Below are positions 30,301-40,100 of a stretch of 64,000 nucleotides of DNA, one piece after another (positions within the stretch are counted from its first letter, which is position 1; each line of letters starts with the position of its first letter). Location of the stretch: positions 1-64,000 of IMG/VR virus record IMGVR_UViG_3300023179_000071; one strand, given 5' to 3'. The notes below the pieces were generated by a model. The model was given only the letters and a program-made list of their open reading frames with translations, was not told where the DNA came from and did no database searches. The translations under genes and the position numbers were made by a program. This stretch comes from a virus.

Positions 30301-30872
30301 CCGGTGCATACCATAATCTTGCTATCAAGAAAGAATTCTCAAATGTTACATCTTATGGTTCTTTATGGGCTTGGGGAGACAATACTTTTGGTCAATTAGC
30401 AAGAGTTAATACTTCTCCAAAAATTATTTCGTCTAATCCTGATGAGTTAGATATTGCTCAAGTAGATTTTGGATCTGTTAATAATGATAATAGTCGTAAC
30501 TATTGGAGAAGAGTATATGCAAGTCGTATTACATCATTTGCGCTTAAATCTACAGATAATAAATTATATTCATGGGGAGAGAGCAATTTAGGACAAACAG
30601 GAAATGTTACTACTCGTACAGCATTAACTTCTTCTATTAGAAATATTCCTTCTGTAGTGAATTTGCCCACTATTCCTTTTGAATTACCAACTAATGCTAA
30701 CGGTCCATGGGGTACTATTAATATTAGTGGAAATATAGATCAGATAGATAATATTGGTATAGGACATTTGGCCAATCATATGTTAGTGATTCCAAATAGA
30801 CTATTTCCAACACCAACTCCGACTCCTAGTGTGACAGCATCCCAAACGCCAACACCGTCACCTAGTGCATAA
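27348..30872 (+). CDS. RCC1 propeller protein interrupted by a Thr/Pro-linked insert
   Basis: This is a 1,174-residue structural protein. Residues 1-165 are an unrecognised N-terminal domain, then a Thr/Pro linker of about 147 residues. RCC1 blades 1-3 (VLVWGDNSYGQLGMS, VNAWGQLGLGN, AWTWGRNSDGQLGNH) occupy about residues 316-461. The propeller is then broken by about 340 residues: a beta-rich piece, a second Thr/Pro linker (about 585-714) and another small beta domain. Blades 4-7 follow (LFVCGSNKYGQLGLG, MWVWGDNDFGQLGLG, LWAWGDNTFGQLA, LYSWGESNLGQTG), giving the canonical seven in total. The protein ends in a Thr/Pro/Ser tail. The start overlaps the previous stop (TAATG) with AAAGGA upstream, so the two RCC1 proteins are translationally coupled. 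Probable fibre or receptor-binding component. Confidence 0.68.
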   Translation: MRIAVNYNDLIQYPLTIYRVGGEFTLRNPYDHSTITLSIGYGDGNGINVPLQVGTIASEFTNFTYSYEDIIKIAKLENAYYTQLIYASLELVMLDAYGKVVAYLTTNNTGDHNPTLVGPGYRATIEFGSLPEIDSCYGPEAYWVIGKNDNSSVFNNISAYKIIPPEIIVTPTPTPTQTPTVTPSVTYSTTPTLTATNTQTPTKTPAPTRTQTSTPTSSITPTRTQTGTPTRTSTLTRTPTTTTTLTQSTTPTPTPTATTTTTLTATQTCTPTATSTRTLTPSVTSTTTPTPSVTNTNTPTVTRTPTVTPTPTALVSNVLVWGDNSYGQLGMSYLLNDRFIDPPRLSEQTVSALANYQNILNYRDNGSSDSVLFDAIAPGSNFSVGIDSSGSLHSVGVNAWGQLGLGNFESKSMFTRISDSSLNGVVFKQVSLGNMHAVALDSNGNAWTWGRNSDGQLGNHYLPRPINSITTIDADISLYDLKINYDVREEYSLNDEVILDYYSGSIHKTSVAKIWVAPTYASGETNIRIQWENYEALDFSIIPTIVSKTKIDIDPGLLANPTPKQLKVYKEYRYCIDNDTVFFATPTPTPTISYSATTTPTLTSTVTPSTTSTLTATPTNTSTTTLTPTPTVSQSPSPSASPGQTQTPTATPTSTATLTATPTTTLTLSATRTQTPTNSPTPSTTVSVTPTSSVTPTNTGTVTPTMTVTPTKQSFPVLTIYGDISSILTNVNKSSVMVNVYDENSSPPLLYKVKVLDVEWLSNYGITKIRIDHPGLNNLDPKRMKYVSIIRFSNETSYEYETFSRVYGGESHTMAMDTQGRLFVCGSNKYGQLGLGLIQELNAAKDILIVQNKPVVRIGLTTTMRLVNPPPGRGYCYNRGFSWKKISLGRFHTLALDGMGQMWVWGDNDFGQLGLGDSTTLLAKAIVVQENYPSVGSIGERDLPDRANVVIPYAPLPIKMYVLQDNYSDIQNQSIETDYWIDIAAGAYHNLAIKKEFSNVTSYGSLWAWGDNTFGQLARVNTSPKIISSNPDELDIAQVDFGSVNNDNSRNYWRRVYASRITSFALKSTDNKLYSWGESNLGQTGNVTTRTALTSSIRNIPSVVNLPTIPFELPTNANGPWGTINISGNIDQIDNIGIGHLANHMLVIPNRLFPTPTPTPSVTASQTPTPSPSA
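27850..28289 (+). repeat. Thr/Pro-rich low-complexity linker
   Basis: About 147 codons of Thr/Pro with Ser, Arg and Gln, one of the longest such linkers in the window. It lies directly before the first RCC1 blade of the 1,174-residue protein. Confidence 0.85.
29098..29488 (+). repeat. Thr/Pro-rich linker inside an RCC1 propeller
   Basis: About 130 codons of Thr/Pro/Ser-rich sequence lie between two small beta domains that together separate RCC1 blades 3 and 4. The pattern is the same as the other linkers (TPTPTVSQSPSPSASP). Confidence 0.85.
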
Positions 30873-30875
30873 TTG

Positions 30876-30889
30876 ATAATAGCTATTAT
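30876..30889. other. 14-bp perfect palindrome in a 31-base gap
   Basis: ATAATAGCTATTAT is a perfect inverted repeat just after the stop of the 1,174-residue gene. Downstream is TATAGGATATAAAAT, which gives the next gene its ribosome binding site. It is too A+T-rich for a good terminator; an operator, a processing site or chance are all possible. Confidence 0.3.
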
Positions 30890-30903
30890 ATAGGATATAA
30901 AAT

Positions 30904-32955
30904 ATGGGAGTAAAGATATGGTATGCTGGAGTAGATCTAAATAAGTTTGGACCTACTCCGTTCATTAATATGAGTAAAAATACTAATAGAGATAGTGCTA
31001 ATGTACATATCTTATCTGAAACTATTAATATTACTATAGAAGGAAAGATTACAGCATATAAAAAAGGAATTAATGAACAAAATCATAAACCTGGAATAGA
31101 TAGGCTATTAGAGGATGAAAAACAATTACGTCATTTGTTTAGTAGAGACGGAGTATTAGCAGTTCATTGCACTCCGGATAATAGTAATCCTGGTTGGGCA
31201 GGAGCATTGACTGGTGGTAAATTTGGTTTCTGGTGGGATGATACTGTAACGGCTGCTGGTGGTGCGGTTGGTAAAGGCATGATGTGTAAGGTGATTAGTT
31301 ATCAAATTTCTAAAACAGATGATAACTGGGTTCAGAGTATTGATTATAGTATAGAGCTTCAATGTAATCATTCTAAAAATGCCACATTACCACATGCCCA
31401 TCACTATACTATTAGTAGTTACAATGATGAATGGACAATAGAACCTGTTGAAGATACATCCTATTTTCATTTACAGGTTCTTAATAATAATCCTAATGCA
31501 ACATCTCCGCCAAATTTTCCAGCTGGGTTAAATAAATTAGACAATTTAATTCAATTTAGAATAAGTCATAGATTAAGTGCGCAAGGATTGTCTGCTCCAA
31601 TCGGACAATACAATCAGGGTGAAGTAGCAGGAGCTAGTAGAAATTTTAATGAATCAGCATGGTATAATGCTAAACGATTTGTCGAAGAACATTTAAAAAT
31701 GCCACATAATAATATTAATCATGTATTCTTAGCATATAATAATGGAGGATTTGGTCAGCATAGCTATGTTACAGAAGGTAATTTAACAGGAACTAAAACT
31801 CAAGCAGAAGAAATATATCTATATAATCATGTAAGAGCTGTTAATGTTAGCGAATCTAATGGCACATACGAACTTACTGATACGTGGTTGGCATTAAGTA
31901 AACCAACACACTATTTAGAGGATTATAGTGTTGAGGTTACTCAAGATACTAATTTTAATGTTACAGCTCGTATAAATGGAACTGTACAAGGATTAGAGAT
32001 AAAAAAAGGAGGATATAATGAGGGTGCGCCAATGGGTCAAACCACAACACATAATACTTATAATGGTAACTATACTCTTGGTTTAGACTTTAGCAGGATC
32101 GATTTGCAAAATATTAATGAGGGCGCTATTTATAGTACTAAATATAGTAACGCTTTAGAAGCTTGGAGAAATTATATTGAGCCATTATTATATGCTAGAA
32201 CTAATACTATGGCAATGTATATGGTTCAAGGACAAACAACAGCTATAAATGCTAATAGTAGCGTTATAGATAATACACAAAATCAATTAACTAGAAGCGC
32301 TTGGGGAGGAGTTATTCCTTCTGTTACAGACGGTGGATTTTTCCAAATAAGATATCCTCAAAATAATTTTGGAACGTGTGATTATATTGATAAAAAAGAA
32401 AACATTATTTTAGATACGCGATTTGTTAATAAAACTATAGGTAGCGATCCTAGTCGAGGCACCATAACATATAGTTGTGAATTCAATAATAGACGAGGTG
32501 CTAATCAACTTAAGGGCGGAACTATTTTATCACTAAATGTACAAGACTCTAAACCAGCAGATATTGTGGCAGAAATGTTTGTATTAGGAAGAAAAAGAGG
32601 ACCAATATTACAGGACACAGGAAGCAAAACAGCTAAAACACGACAAGTGAGTATAGAAATACAAACACCAATTCCAAGAAATATGGCAGAATTTGATATG
32701 AGATATAATGCTTGTCCAATGTGGACAGGTGGTATCATTTATAAGGATCTACTAAATATTATTGATATGTTAAGGCCAGTATTACCAGACACATGGACAC
32801 CTGTTAAGCTAGCCGAATTGAGGGCTAGAGATAATACTATACAACTTATTAACGGATCATATGCTGGTCAGGTGTATATTAAGTCAGACGATGAATCGTG
32901 GAATCCAATCGAAGGACGTTTTTCCAAGAATATTACTTGGGTTTATGATGCTTAG
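30904..32955 (+). CDS. Virion structural protein, baseplate/tail candidate
   Basis: This 683-residue protein has no family I can name with certainty. It lies directly upstream of a hub-like gene. Position and the absence of Thr/Pro linkers suggest a tail-tube, distal-tail or baseplate component rather than a fibre. Residues about 1-170 are beta-rich (ETINITIEGKITAY, VQSIDYSIELQCNHS). The middle contains FRISHRLSAQGL followed by ESAWYNAKRFVEEHL, resembling a patterned motif in baseplate proteins of other large phages, from memory only. The C-terminal part carries CEFNNRRGANQ and NACPMWTGGIIYKDLLNIID. ATG follows ATAGGATATAAAAT, a good AGGA site. Confidence 0.5.
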   Translation: MGVKIWYAGVDLNKFGPTPFINMSKNTNRDSANVHILSETINITIEGKITAYKKGINEQNHKPGIDRLLEDEKQLRHLFSRDGVLAVHCTPDNSNPGWAGALTGGKFGFWWDDTVTAAGGAVGKGMMCKVISYQISKTDDNWVQSIDYSIELQCNHSKNATLPHAHHYTISSYNDEWTIEPVEDTSYFHLQVLNNNPNATSPPNFPAGLNKLDNLIQFRISHRLSAQGLSAPIGQYNQGEVAGASRNFNESAWYNAKRFVEEHLKMPHNNINHVFLAYNNGGFGQHSYVTEGNLTGTKTQAEEIYLYNHVRAVNVSESNGTYELTDTWLALSKPTHYLEDYSVEVTQDTNFNVTARINGTVQGLEIKKGGYNEGAPMGQTTTHNTYNGNYTLGLDFSRIDLQNINEGAIYSTKYSNALEAWRNYIEPLLYARTNTMAMYMVQGQTTAINANSSVIDNTQNQLTRSAWGGVIPSVTDGGFFQIRYPQNNFGTCDYIDKKENIILDTRFVNKTIGSDPSRGTITYSCEFNNRRGANQLKGGTILSLNVQDSKPADIVAEMFVLGRKRGPILQDTGSKTAKTRQVSIEIQTPIPRNMAEFDMRYNACPMWTGGIIYKDLLNIIDMLRPVLPDTWTPVKLAELRARDNTIQLINGSYAGQVYIKSDDESWNPIEGRFSKNITWVYDA

Positions 32956-32969
32956 TACAAGGACAAGAC

Positions 32970-35900
32970 ATGACATATATACCACCACCAGATCCGCAGT
33001 GTAGCCCTGTTCCTATGGGGAATCAAGCCCCATCATCCTTTAATAACTATAGAACAGGCATTAGTAATTATAGCGCACACACAGGTGATGTTCTCAATGT
33101 TGTTCCTACGCCAACTCCGGCTGTACCATCTCCTACAGCAACACCACATGCTCGTCAAGGTAGTTTAAATGCATGGGGAAATAATCCTCCTGTTCCAGCA
33201 GTTACTAAAACTGCCACACAAACAGCAACTGCCACAACGCCGATTAATCCTATTGATTTTCCAAATTCTATACTACCACGAGGAAATATAGATACTGGAT
33301 TAGCTTTACCAAGCAATATGTTTGGTCCGTATCCTCAAACTTTATTTTTGGGTTGTAGTGTAGCTAGTTTTAATGTTAGTTTAGGTTGGGGTAATCAGCC
33401 ATCTCAATTATCGGTAACTTTAGTTGAAGATCCTAGTCCTCATTATACTATGACATATGACGGAGGATTGTATAGAAATGCCGCTCTAGCTCAGCAAAAT
33501 TCTGTTAATCATTACTATCAAATTTTAAAACCAACAAGAGATGCTAATGGTAATGTTAACGAAGACGCTAAGGCATATAAAACTAGAATAAGGCAATTTT
33601 TAGATACTAATGGTAATATTATTGTTCCTGGTAAATTATTTTATCATTATAATACAACATTAGGAGTTATACAACAAAAATATTGGCTAGGTCCTGATCC
33701 AGGATTCATAGGGGCCAGAAACCGTTTTCGTCGTAATGGTAGAGTTACTCTTGGTACAGATCCTATAACCGGTCAGACTAATGTGGAACTTGGAGAACCG
33801 GTAGATATTATAGGATGTCCGGTCTTTTTTCAATTAGATGATTTTGTGTTTTGTGGTATTGTAAAATCATGGAAAAGCATCAACTCTGGAACAGGAGGAC
33901 GTTCCTATCAAGTAGATATTGAAGGACCAAATGAAATAGTAAATCAAGCTCAGTTGATTTTAAACAATTATTCTGGCGGAGTATTTGTCAAAGGTACAAC
34001 TATGCCAACGCCCCCAAGCGGAGACAGTAATGATGCTAATAGACCATATATTTCTGGTCCATCTAATAATTTCTGGGATAGTAATGAAGTTAACTTGGCC
34101 GATGCCTTTCAGGGTAATATTGGTTTAGATGGTAATATACCTAATATTTTAAATATCTATGGATTTCTGGAAGCAATGGCGCCCGGTGGTTTTGGCGGAG
34201 CTAATATCAATGATAGCGGGATAAGAACAAATAGCGTAGTTTATACTTTAAATTACCTACTAGGAATTCCTGTAACATCAACAGCATTGCCTGGACGAAC
34301 AAACAGAAGTGTTTTTAGTCCTTTTGGAGCATTAGTTGGTCGTAGTCCTATGAGTGCAACTCCAAGAGAAACTCCATTAGACACTTTAGCAATGGAGATC
34401 TATAGACCAAATCTTGGTAGTGTGCCTAAGGCACGAAACTCTATACATCCTATTAATTACGGAGGAAGTAATCCTCAATTATCATTTCCTTTAAGCAGAG
34501 TCAAAGAACGTTCTAGTGGAGGATATGCTACAGATGGCACAGTATCTGGATTTTTAGAAATAGGAGACGATGGGGCAGTATATAGGAATAGCGCACCAAT
34601 TGGTGCTGATGCATCAGGAACAGAATATAATATTTTTGATTTTGGTCTTATCCCACCTGATGATATTAGTGCAACTATTCCATCCGGAGGAAATAATCCA
34701 ATTATTAATCAAGAAGTTAAGCAATTGTACTATTTAGATTTGGGAGAATTACCGGTAGTTCCAAACCAATTAAGAACAGATTGCTCTCAGGGTGTGATGG
34801 ATCTTAATGCATTCATCACAGAAATCTGCGATAAGTCCGGGGTAGATTTTTTCTATGAAATGTTATTCCTAAAGGTATACACAGGGTATCCTGCAATCAA
34901 AATTATCAAATTAAGAACGGTATCCAGAAGAGTACAGCCATCTGATCGAAAAATTTCCGATTATATTGCAAGATTGCGCGAACAAAAAGTGGCTGTTAGT
35001 TCGGTAAGTCTGGGTAAAGAATACAATTCGTCAGCCAAGCCAAGAACAATGCTTATAGGAGCTAAACAACAAAGATTATTTCAAACCAAAAATTATGGTT
35101 TAGCATATAAATCTAGTAATTATTTATATCATACAACATATAAAACTTTTATACACTATGATGATATTTTATCTGGTAGAATTGGACATGCAAAATTCAA
35201 AAATTATTACAGAATGCCCAATCCGTCTTCTGTGCGAGACCCATTAGCATTAAATAGACCAGCATCAATAACAAGACCCAATGAAAAACCAGTAGATAAT
35301 TTTTATCTTCAGGAGGATACTTATAATGTATCTACTGGAGATAATAATATTTTCCCAGCAAAAGGTAACTATTACAAATCTGATAGCTCTATCAGTACAT
35401 CAACTACAGATGTAAATACTATACCAGCTCAAAATGGATCTACAACAATTAAATATTCTGATGTTTTTTTAAGAGATATAGCAAAAGCATTATTTTCTTG
35501 GTCAACAAGCGCATTTGTTGATGCATCTCGTGACAATAATTTTACCCAAAGTTTACATGAGAGAACGCCATTTTGGAATACTTCTTATACAGGAGCCAGC
35601 GGATTTGGCACATCAGCTTCTAATAATTCTAGGAACGCAGGAACAGAAAGTACTATTTTAAGCAATTTTTCACGCGCAATAGCAGAAATTGGTTATAATG
35701 TATGGAATACCAATAATAAATCTCATTATATTACGAATAGAAATAAGTATTTAATTAATAAAGATGCTAGCTGGGGACTAAATGATGGAGATAGTAGATT
35801 CTTACCAATTATGTATTGCAGCGTATGTCCATATTTTGGAACTGTTGATTATATTGATAAATCAAAATCACAATATAATTTAGTTGATAAAACAAGAAAA

Positions 35901-37115
35901 CCCAGACCAGTCTGGTTTGATACATGGCTTAATGGGATTGTTATAGAATTTAATGTTAAAGAACTACCTATTACACGATTAGAATTAGAAGGAATATATA
36001 ATGGCGGAACATTTATAGTACATGAAACAGAGATTAGGGCGGCATTAGCAGGGTATGATTCATGGATCGGCTATCTTAGTATGAGAATACATGATCCTCA
36101 TATTAAGCAAATGATCAAAAATGCTGTTTGTGGTAATAGAACTATTCCTGGAAAAGAAAGAACTAATAATCAAGCAACAAGAAGAAACGAACCGTCCGCT
36201 CCTGGAACAGCTAATATGAATGATACATCAACAACATTTTCTGGTCAAGGAGCCAATAAACCCCAACAAAAAGATACAACATCTGATTGGCAGGCTACCT
36301 CAGATAATGATTGGGATGCTTGCGCTATTTTTTGCGCTTTATTTAAAATAGATACAGCACTTAACCAAAAAACTAAAAGCGCTAATGCTGGATCCTCAAC
36401 ACCAAAGAATCGCGCCGCTGGTCTACAAAGTGCTTTAGTGGATGATCTAAAAACCTTACATGCATTTTTTAAGAGAATTGGTGACGAATATTATGGTAAA
36501 CAATTTATGGTAAGATTGCCCATGGTATTGTCATATAGAGATAGAGATACTATGATTAATATGGATCCCAGACCAACCCCAACACCGGCACCTAATTCTG
36601 CTAATACTGGTAGCACTAGTTCTACTACTGGTGGACCGTCTGGACAACCATCTAATGAAGAAGGAGGTACCGTATCTAATCCTAATGCCGGAAATGTACC
36701 AGCACTCACTCAATTTAAATATGTAAATATAGGATCAGCCGCTAATCCGCGTTATGTTACTGAAGGAACTGGTAAAATCTATTCTAATTATAGTATTAGT
36801 CCAGAAGGAGCATGGGAAGAATATGGTAATAGTATTGATGATTCTATTATGGTAGGAGGATATGCTGCTTCTATTTTTACAGATGAAAATGGTAGAATCA
36901 AACCAATATTAGGATATCCGGCTGATGATAAATTTGATTATGAAGCATATTGGTGTTGTGAATGGGTTAGAGATAATGTATGTAAACTTGTTAATGGTCC
37001 TAATATGTTTTATTTTTATGATATTCTTAAACGATCTAATGCATTATCTAATGCTAATAGATATACAGATTTTGATCGCAGTACTAATAATAACAATACA
37101 AATGCTTGTTCTTAA
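32970..37115 (+). CDS. Putative baseplate hub / tail-tip protein
   Basis: This is a 1,381-residue protein. Near residues 125-150 it reads VASFNVSLGWGNQPSQLSV, and about residues 275-330 contain PVDIIGCPVFFQLDDFVFCG then GRSYQVDIEGP. This arrangement is typical of hub (gp27/gpD-like) domains, in which a force-bearing beta-barrel states that it is measured or wrapped relative to another protein. The N-terminus is Pro-rich with a short Thr/Pro linker and, unexpectedly, an RCC1-like fragment (SLNAWGNNPPVP, residues about 64-75). The C-terminal region has two Cys-containing stretches (YCSVCPYFGTVDYIDK and YWCCEWVRDNVC). ATG follows ACAAGGACAAGAC. The hub assignment rests on one region and position next to other baseplate candidates; no lysozyme or peptidase motif was recognised. 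Confidence 0.5.
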   Translation: MTYIPPPDPQCSPVPMGNQAPSSFNNYRTGISNYSAHTGDVLNVVPTPTPAVPSPTATPHARQGSLNAWGNNPPVPAVTKTATQTATATTPINPIDFPNSILPRGNIDTGLALPSNMFGPYPQTLFLGCSVASFNVSLGWGNQPSQLSVTLVEDPSPHYTMTYDGGLYRNAALAQQNSVNHYYQILKPTRDANGNVNEDAKAYKTRIRQFLDTNGNIIVPGKLFYHYNTTLGVIQQKYWLGPDPGFIGARNRFRRNGRVTLGTDPITGQTNVELGEPVDIIGCPVFFQLDDFVFCGIVKSWKSINSGTGGRSYQVDIEGPNEIVNQAQLILNNYSGGVFVKGTTMPTPPSGDSNDANRPYISGPSNNFWDSNEVNLADAFQGNIGLDGNIPNILNIYGFLEAMAPGGFGGANINDSGIRTNSVVYTLNYLLGIPVTSTALPGRTNRSVFSPFGALVGRSPMSATPRETPLDTLAMEIYRPNLGSVPKARNSIHPINYGGSNPQLSFPLSRVKERSSGGYATDGTVSGFLEIGDDGAVYRNSAPIGADASGTEYNIFDFGLIPPDDISATIPSGGNNPIINQEVKQLYYLDLGELPVVPNQLRTDCSQGVMDLNAFITEICDKSGVDFFYEMLFLKVYTGYPAIKIIKLRTVSRRVQPSDRKISDYIARLREQKVAVSSVSLGKEYNSSAKPRTMLIGAKQQRLFQTKNYGLAYKSSNYLYHTTYKTFIHYDDILSGRIGHAKFKNYYRMPNPSSVRDPLALNRPASITRPNEKPVDNFYLQEDTYNVSTGDNNIFPAKGNYYKSDSSISTSTTDVNTIPAQNGSTTIKYSDVFLRDIAKALFSWSTSAFVDASRDNNFTQSLHERTPFWNTSYTGASGFGTSASNNSRNAGTESTILSNFSRAIAEIGYNVWNTNNKSHYITNRNKYLINKDASWGLNDGDSRFLPIMYCSVCPYFGTVDYIDKSKSQYNLVDKTRKPRPVWFDTWLNGIVIEFNVKELPITRLELEGIYNGGTFIVHETEIRAALAGYDSWIGYLSMRIHDPHIKQMIKNAVCGNRTIPGKERTNNQATRRNEPSAPGTANMNDTSTTFSGQGANKPQQKDTTSDWQATSDNDWDACAIFCALFKIDTALNQKTKSANAGSSTPKNRAAGLQSALVDDLKTLHAFFKRIGDEYYGKQFMVRLPMVLSYRDRDTMINMDPRPTPTPAPNSANTGSTSSTTGGPSGQPSNEEGGTVSNPNAGNVPALTQFKYVNIGSAANPRYVTEGTGKIYSNYSISPEGAWEEYGNSIDDSIMVGGYAASIFTDENGRIKPILGYPADDKFDYEAYWCCEWVRDNVCKLVNGPNMFYFYDILKRSNALSNANRYTDFDRSTNNNNTNACS

Positions 37116-37126
37116 AAGGTTATAAT

Positions 37127-40100
37127 ATGGCTGATCCTAGACCTACCGACGAAACAGGAACAAACGGACCAAATCCTGTTGGGACCAACACGTCTCCTGT
37201 TAACACCACCCCACCAGCACCAGACGATAATACTCCTGTTGATGATGCTGCTGGCGTTACAGCATCTCCTGGTGGAGACAATTCTACTAAAGCTAATAGT
37301 GCTGCTCCTAGTGATCGTAGAGTTGCAAGCATACAGTGCAAACCTCAGGAATTCTTTTATCCAGGATTAAAGTATCAGTTTGGACCAACAGAAGCAATTC
37401 TGATAGAAACTCCTGACCAAAGCAATTATTACAATGCATTTAGTCTATATATGGGCAATTTGAATAGTGCTTCTAGTAGTAATAAAGTTATTAACAGAAT
37501 GAGAAAATTATTTGTTTCTGCTACTGCTGAAGATGAAATGATCTATATGGATCCAGCTAATCTTGGTGATGCTAGAGCAATACTAACAATCAATAGCATG
37601 GTAGCAGTCAATGATTCTGGAAGTCTCGGTTCAGACTCGAATACTAGTCCATCATCGAAACTTGTTCCTGTGGCTGCGGCAGAAGAGTTTGCTCTTTTTA
37701 CACGAACAGGAGACGGAGGAGCATACACTAGTAATACTGGTCCAGCATCAGGATTACTTGATATACTATTGAAACTGATGTCTCCTATGCAGCAGTCTTT
37801 TCTGAAGATCAGCAATAGTTATATCTCTAATAATTCTAATAGTGCTCCTAATTTAGGTAGTACAGCTACTGCGTTTGATGCTGGAGGCAGAATTACCCCA
37901 TCCGAAGAACCAAAGAGTTTGGCAGAACAGATTACACAAAGTTTTCATACATCGAAAAACTTATCATTATCTCCCAAATCTGCATTACCTGGATTTGCTG
38001 CTGTTCCATTATTATCTAATCAGCATGTATATGGTCCATGGATTAATTATCCAGACAAACAAAAACAAACTATTTTTCCATTTTTAATTAATGATACTAA
38101 CCGTAATGTAGCGATGGAAAATATGATAGGACCAGTTAATATAGAGGTTGATAACGATCTAGCTCCTTGGAATTACGGGGGTATGTATGCGTTGGATATG
38201 GCAGTAGAATTAAAGATTATGGAGAAATCGACATATCAACAATTTTTAGAAACTGGTCAGCTTAGTGTGCCGGGATACCCTATTTTTAGTTTAGGTGATG
38301 TATTAACAGAAAATACTAGTACTATTTTTAATTACGAACCTATAGCTAATTCTCTAGGAGGAGTTAATAGTATTACTATCAACAGAAATCCTAATTTTCA
38401 ATCTCCATCCTCAAGCAATATTTCTAATATTCAGGTTAATATTGGTCAACAAAGCGAAACAACATATACATTCAGAACATATCAATCTAAGCTTTCTCTT
38501 TTTAATAAAGATAATTCTGATAGATTAAAGAAACTTATAGTAGAATCACGCAAAAGACAAAGAGAACAGCATCAATTAAGCATAGCTCTTTATGATAGAA
38601 TGAAAAAGAAGCAAGATTTAACATTCAAAACATCTTTTAGAGACTATTTATATGACAGTCTTACCGGTGGAAATAGCCCTGTAGAAATTATGGTTGGTTC
38701 TTTTAATGCATTTGGTAAACAAATACAAACATCGTCATCATCTGGCCGAGCAGCTCCTTCGGCATCAGGATTATCGGACAAAGACAGAACTATAGAAGCT
38801 CATAGAGGTCAAGTTGGCATATTCGACGCCAAAGAAATTTCACGAGAATTAAATAATGCATATTCATCAAAGTCTATGATGAGCCTTGACGGATTCTTTT
38901 CTCCTGTATCATTTTATCCCACCCCTCACTCTAGTACTATTAGTTATGTTAAATATGATAGAAAATTTTGTCCAATATGTAAAGGAAATGGAGTTTATGA
39001 TAAAACTATTAGTCCAACTATTGGGTATCAATCACCAACTATAAAAGCTAGATGTGAATACTGTGAAGATAAAACTAAGGTACCAGATGTTAAAAATTTC
39101 AGTGTTGCTGAGAGCGCACCTCCATTTATACTTGCTTCTGGTCTAAGATTAGCTGTTAGAACGCCAACAGGAGGTACAACTAACACAGATACTGTTATTT
39201 ATGAATATGTGAGCGATAAAAGTTTAGTTAGTAATCCTAAAAAATATCTAGAAGTATTTGGTAAGCGTAATATTAATGTATACAATCTGAACCCTATTAT
39301 TGTAGCTTCTGGTGAATTCAGAAATATCAATGCTTTAGATAACGATATGAGTGGTCATGGTATAGAGATAGTAGCTCGTGGTATGATTGCTCCTAAAAAT
39401 GCATTAGATATTATAGATAATATTGCTGCTGGAGAAGTAATAGTTAATAATGTTAATGGTAATATTTTATATGTTTGGGATAATGCTCAAGGTAAATATG
39501 TGCCTAAACCAAATATATTCCCTGGTAAATTATTAGCAAAAGATTTCTTAGATCTCGACTACGAATTTAGACGATCATATACGCAAAATGCAAATGCTAA
39601 TGACTCAGCAGGACCGCAGCTACCATTACTCAATCAAAGATTTATGAGTTTCAGAGGACCAATGGTTATGCACGGTTGGGGATATGATACAGAGGGGTAT
39701 CCTGTACCAAATGCATCTGGTGAAGCCAAAATGGTAGATAGTTTTGGAAGACCACACAGAACAAAAGACCTAAGAACTTATGGATCGTTTGATCCTCAAA
39801 GTGCTGATGCTGGAGATATTATAATCGGCAGAAATCAAGTATGGGATGCTACTAGAGGAGAATGGTCAAAACCATACAAAGAAATGGCCTTCTTGGAAAA
39901 GTGGGGTCAAACTCCAGAAAAATGGCCGGTTGGACCTATTGATCTTAGGTGGGACTCTGATAGAAAAGTATGGGTAGGACCACAAGCACCGAAGAATGTA
40001 TATGTGGTATTGGAAGAAGACCTTACATTAGAAAGAAATTCTAGAACAACATATCCAGCTAGAGGATTTTTGGATGATTTACAATTTGCAAAAGACCCAT

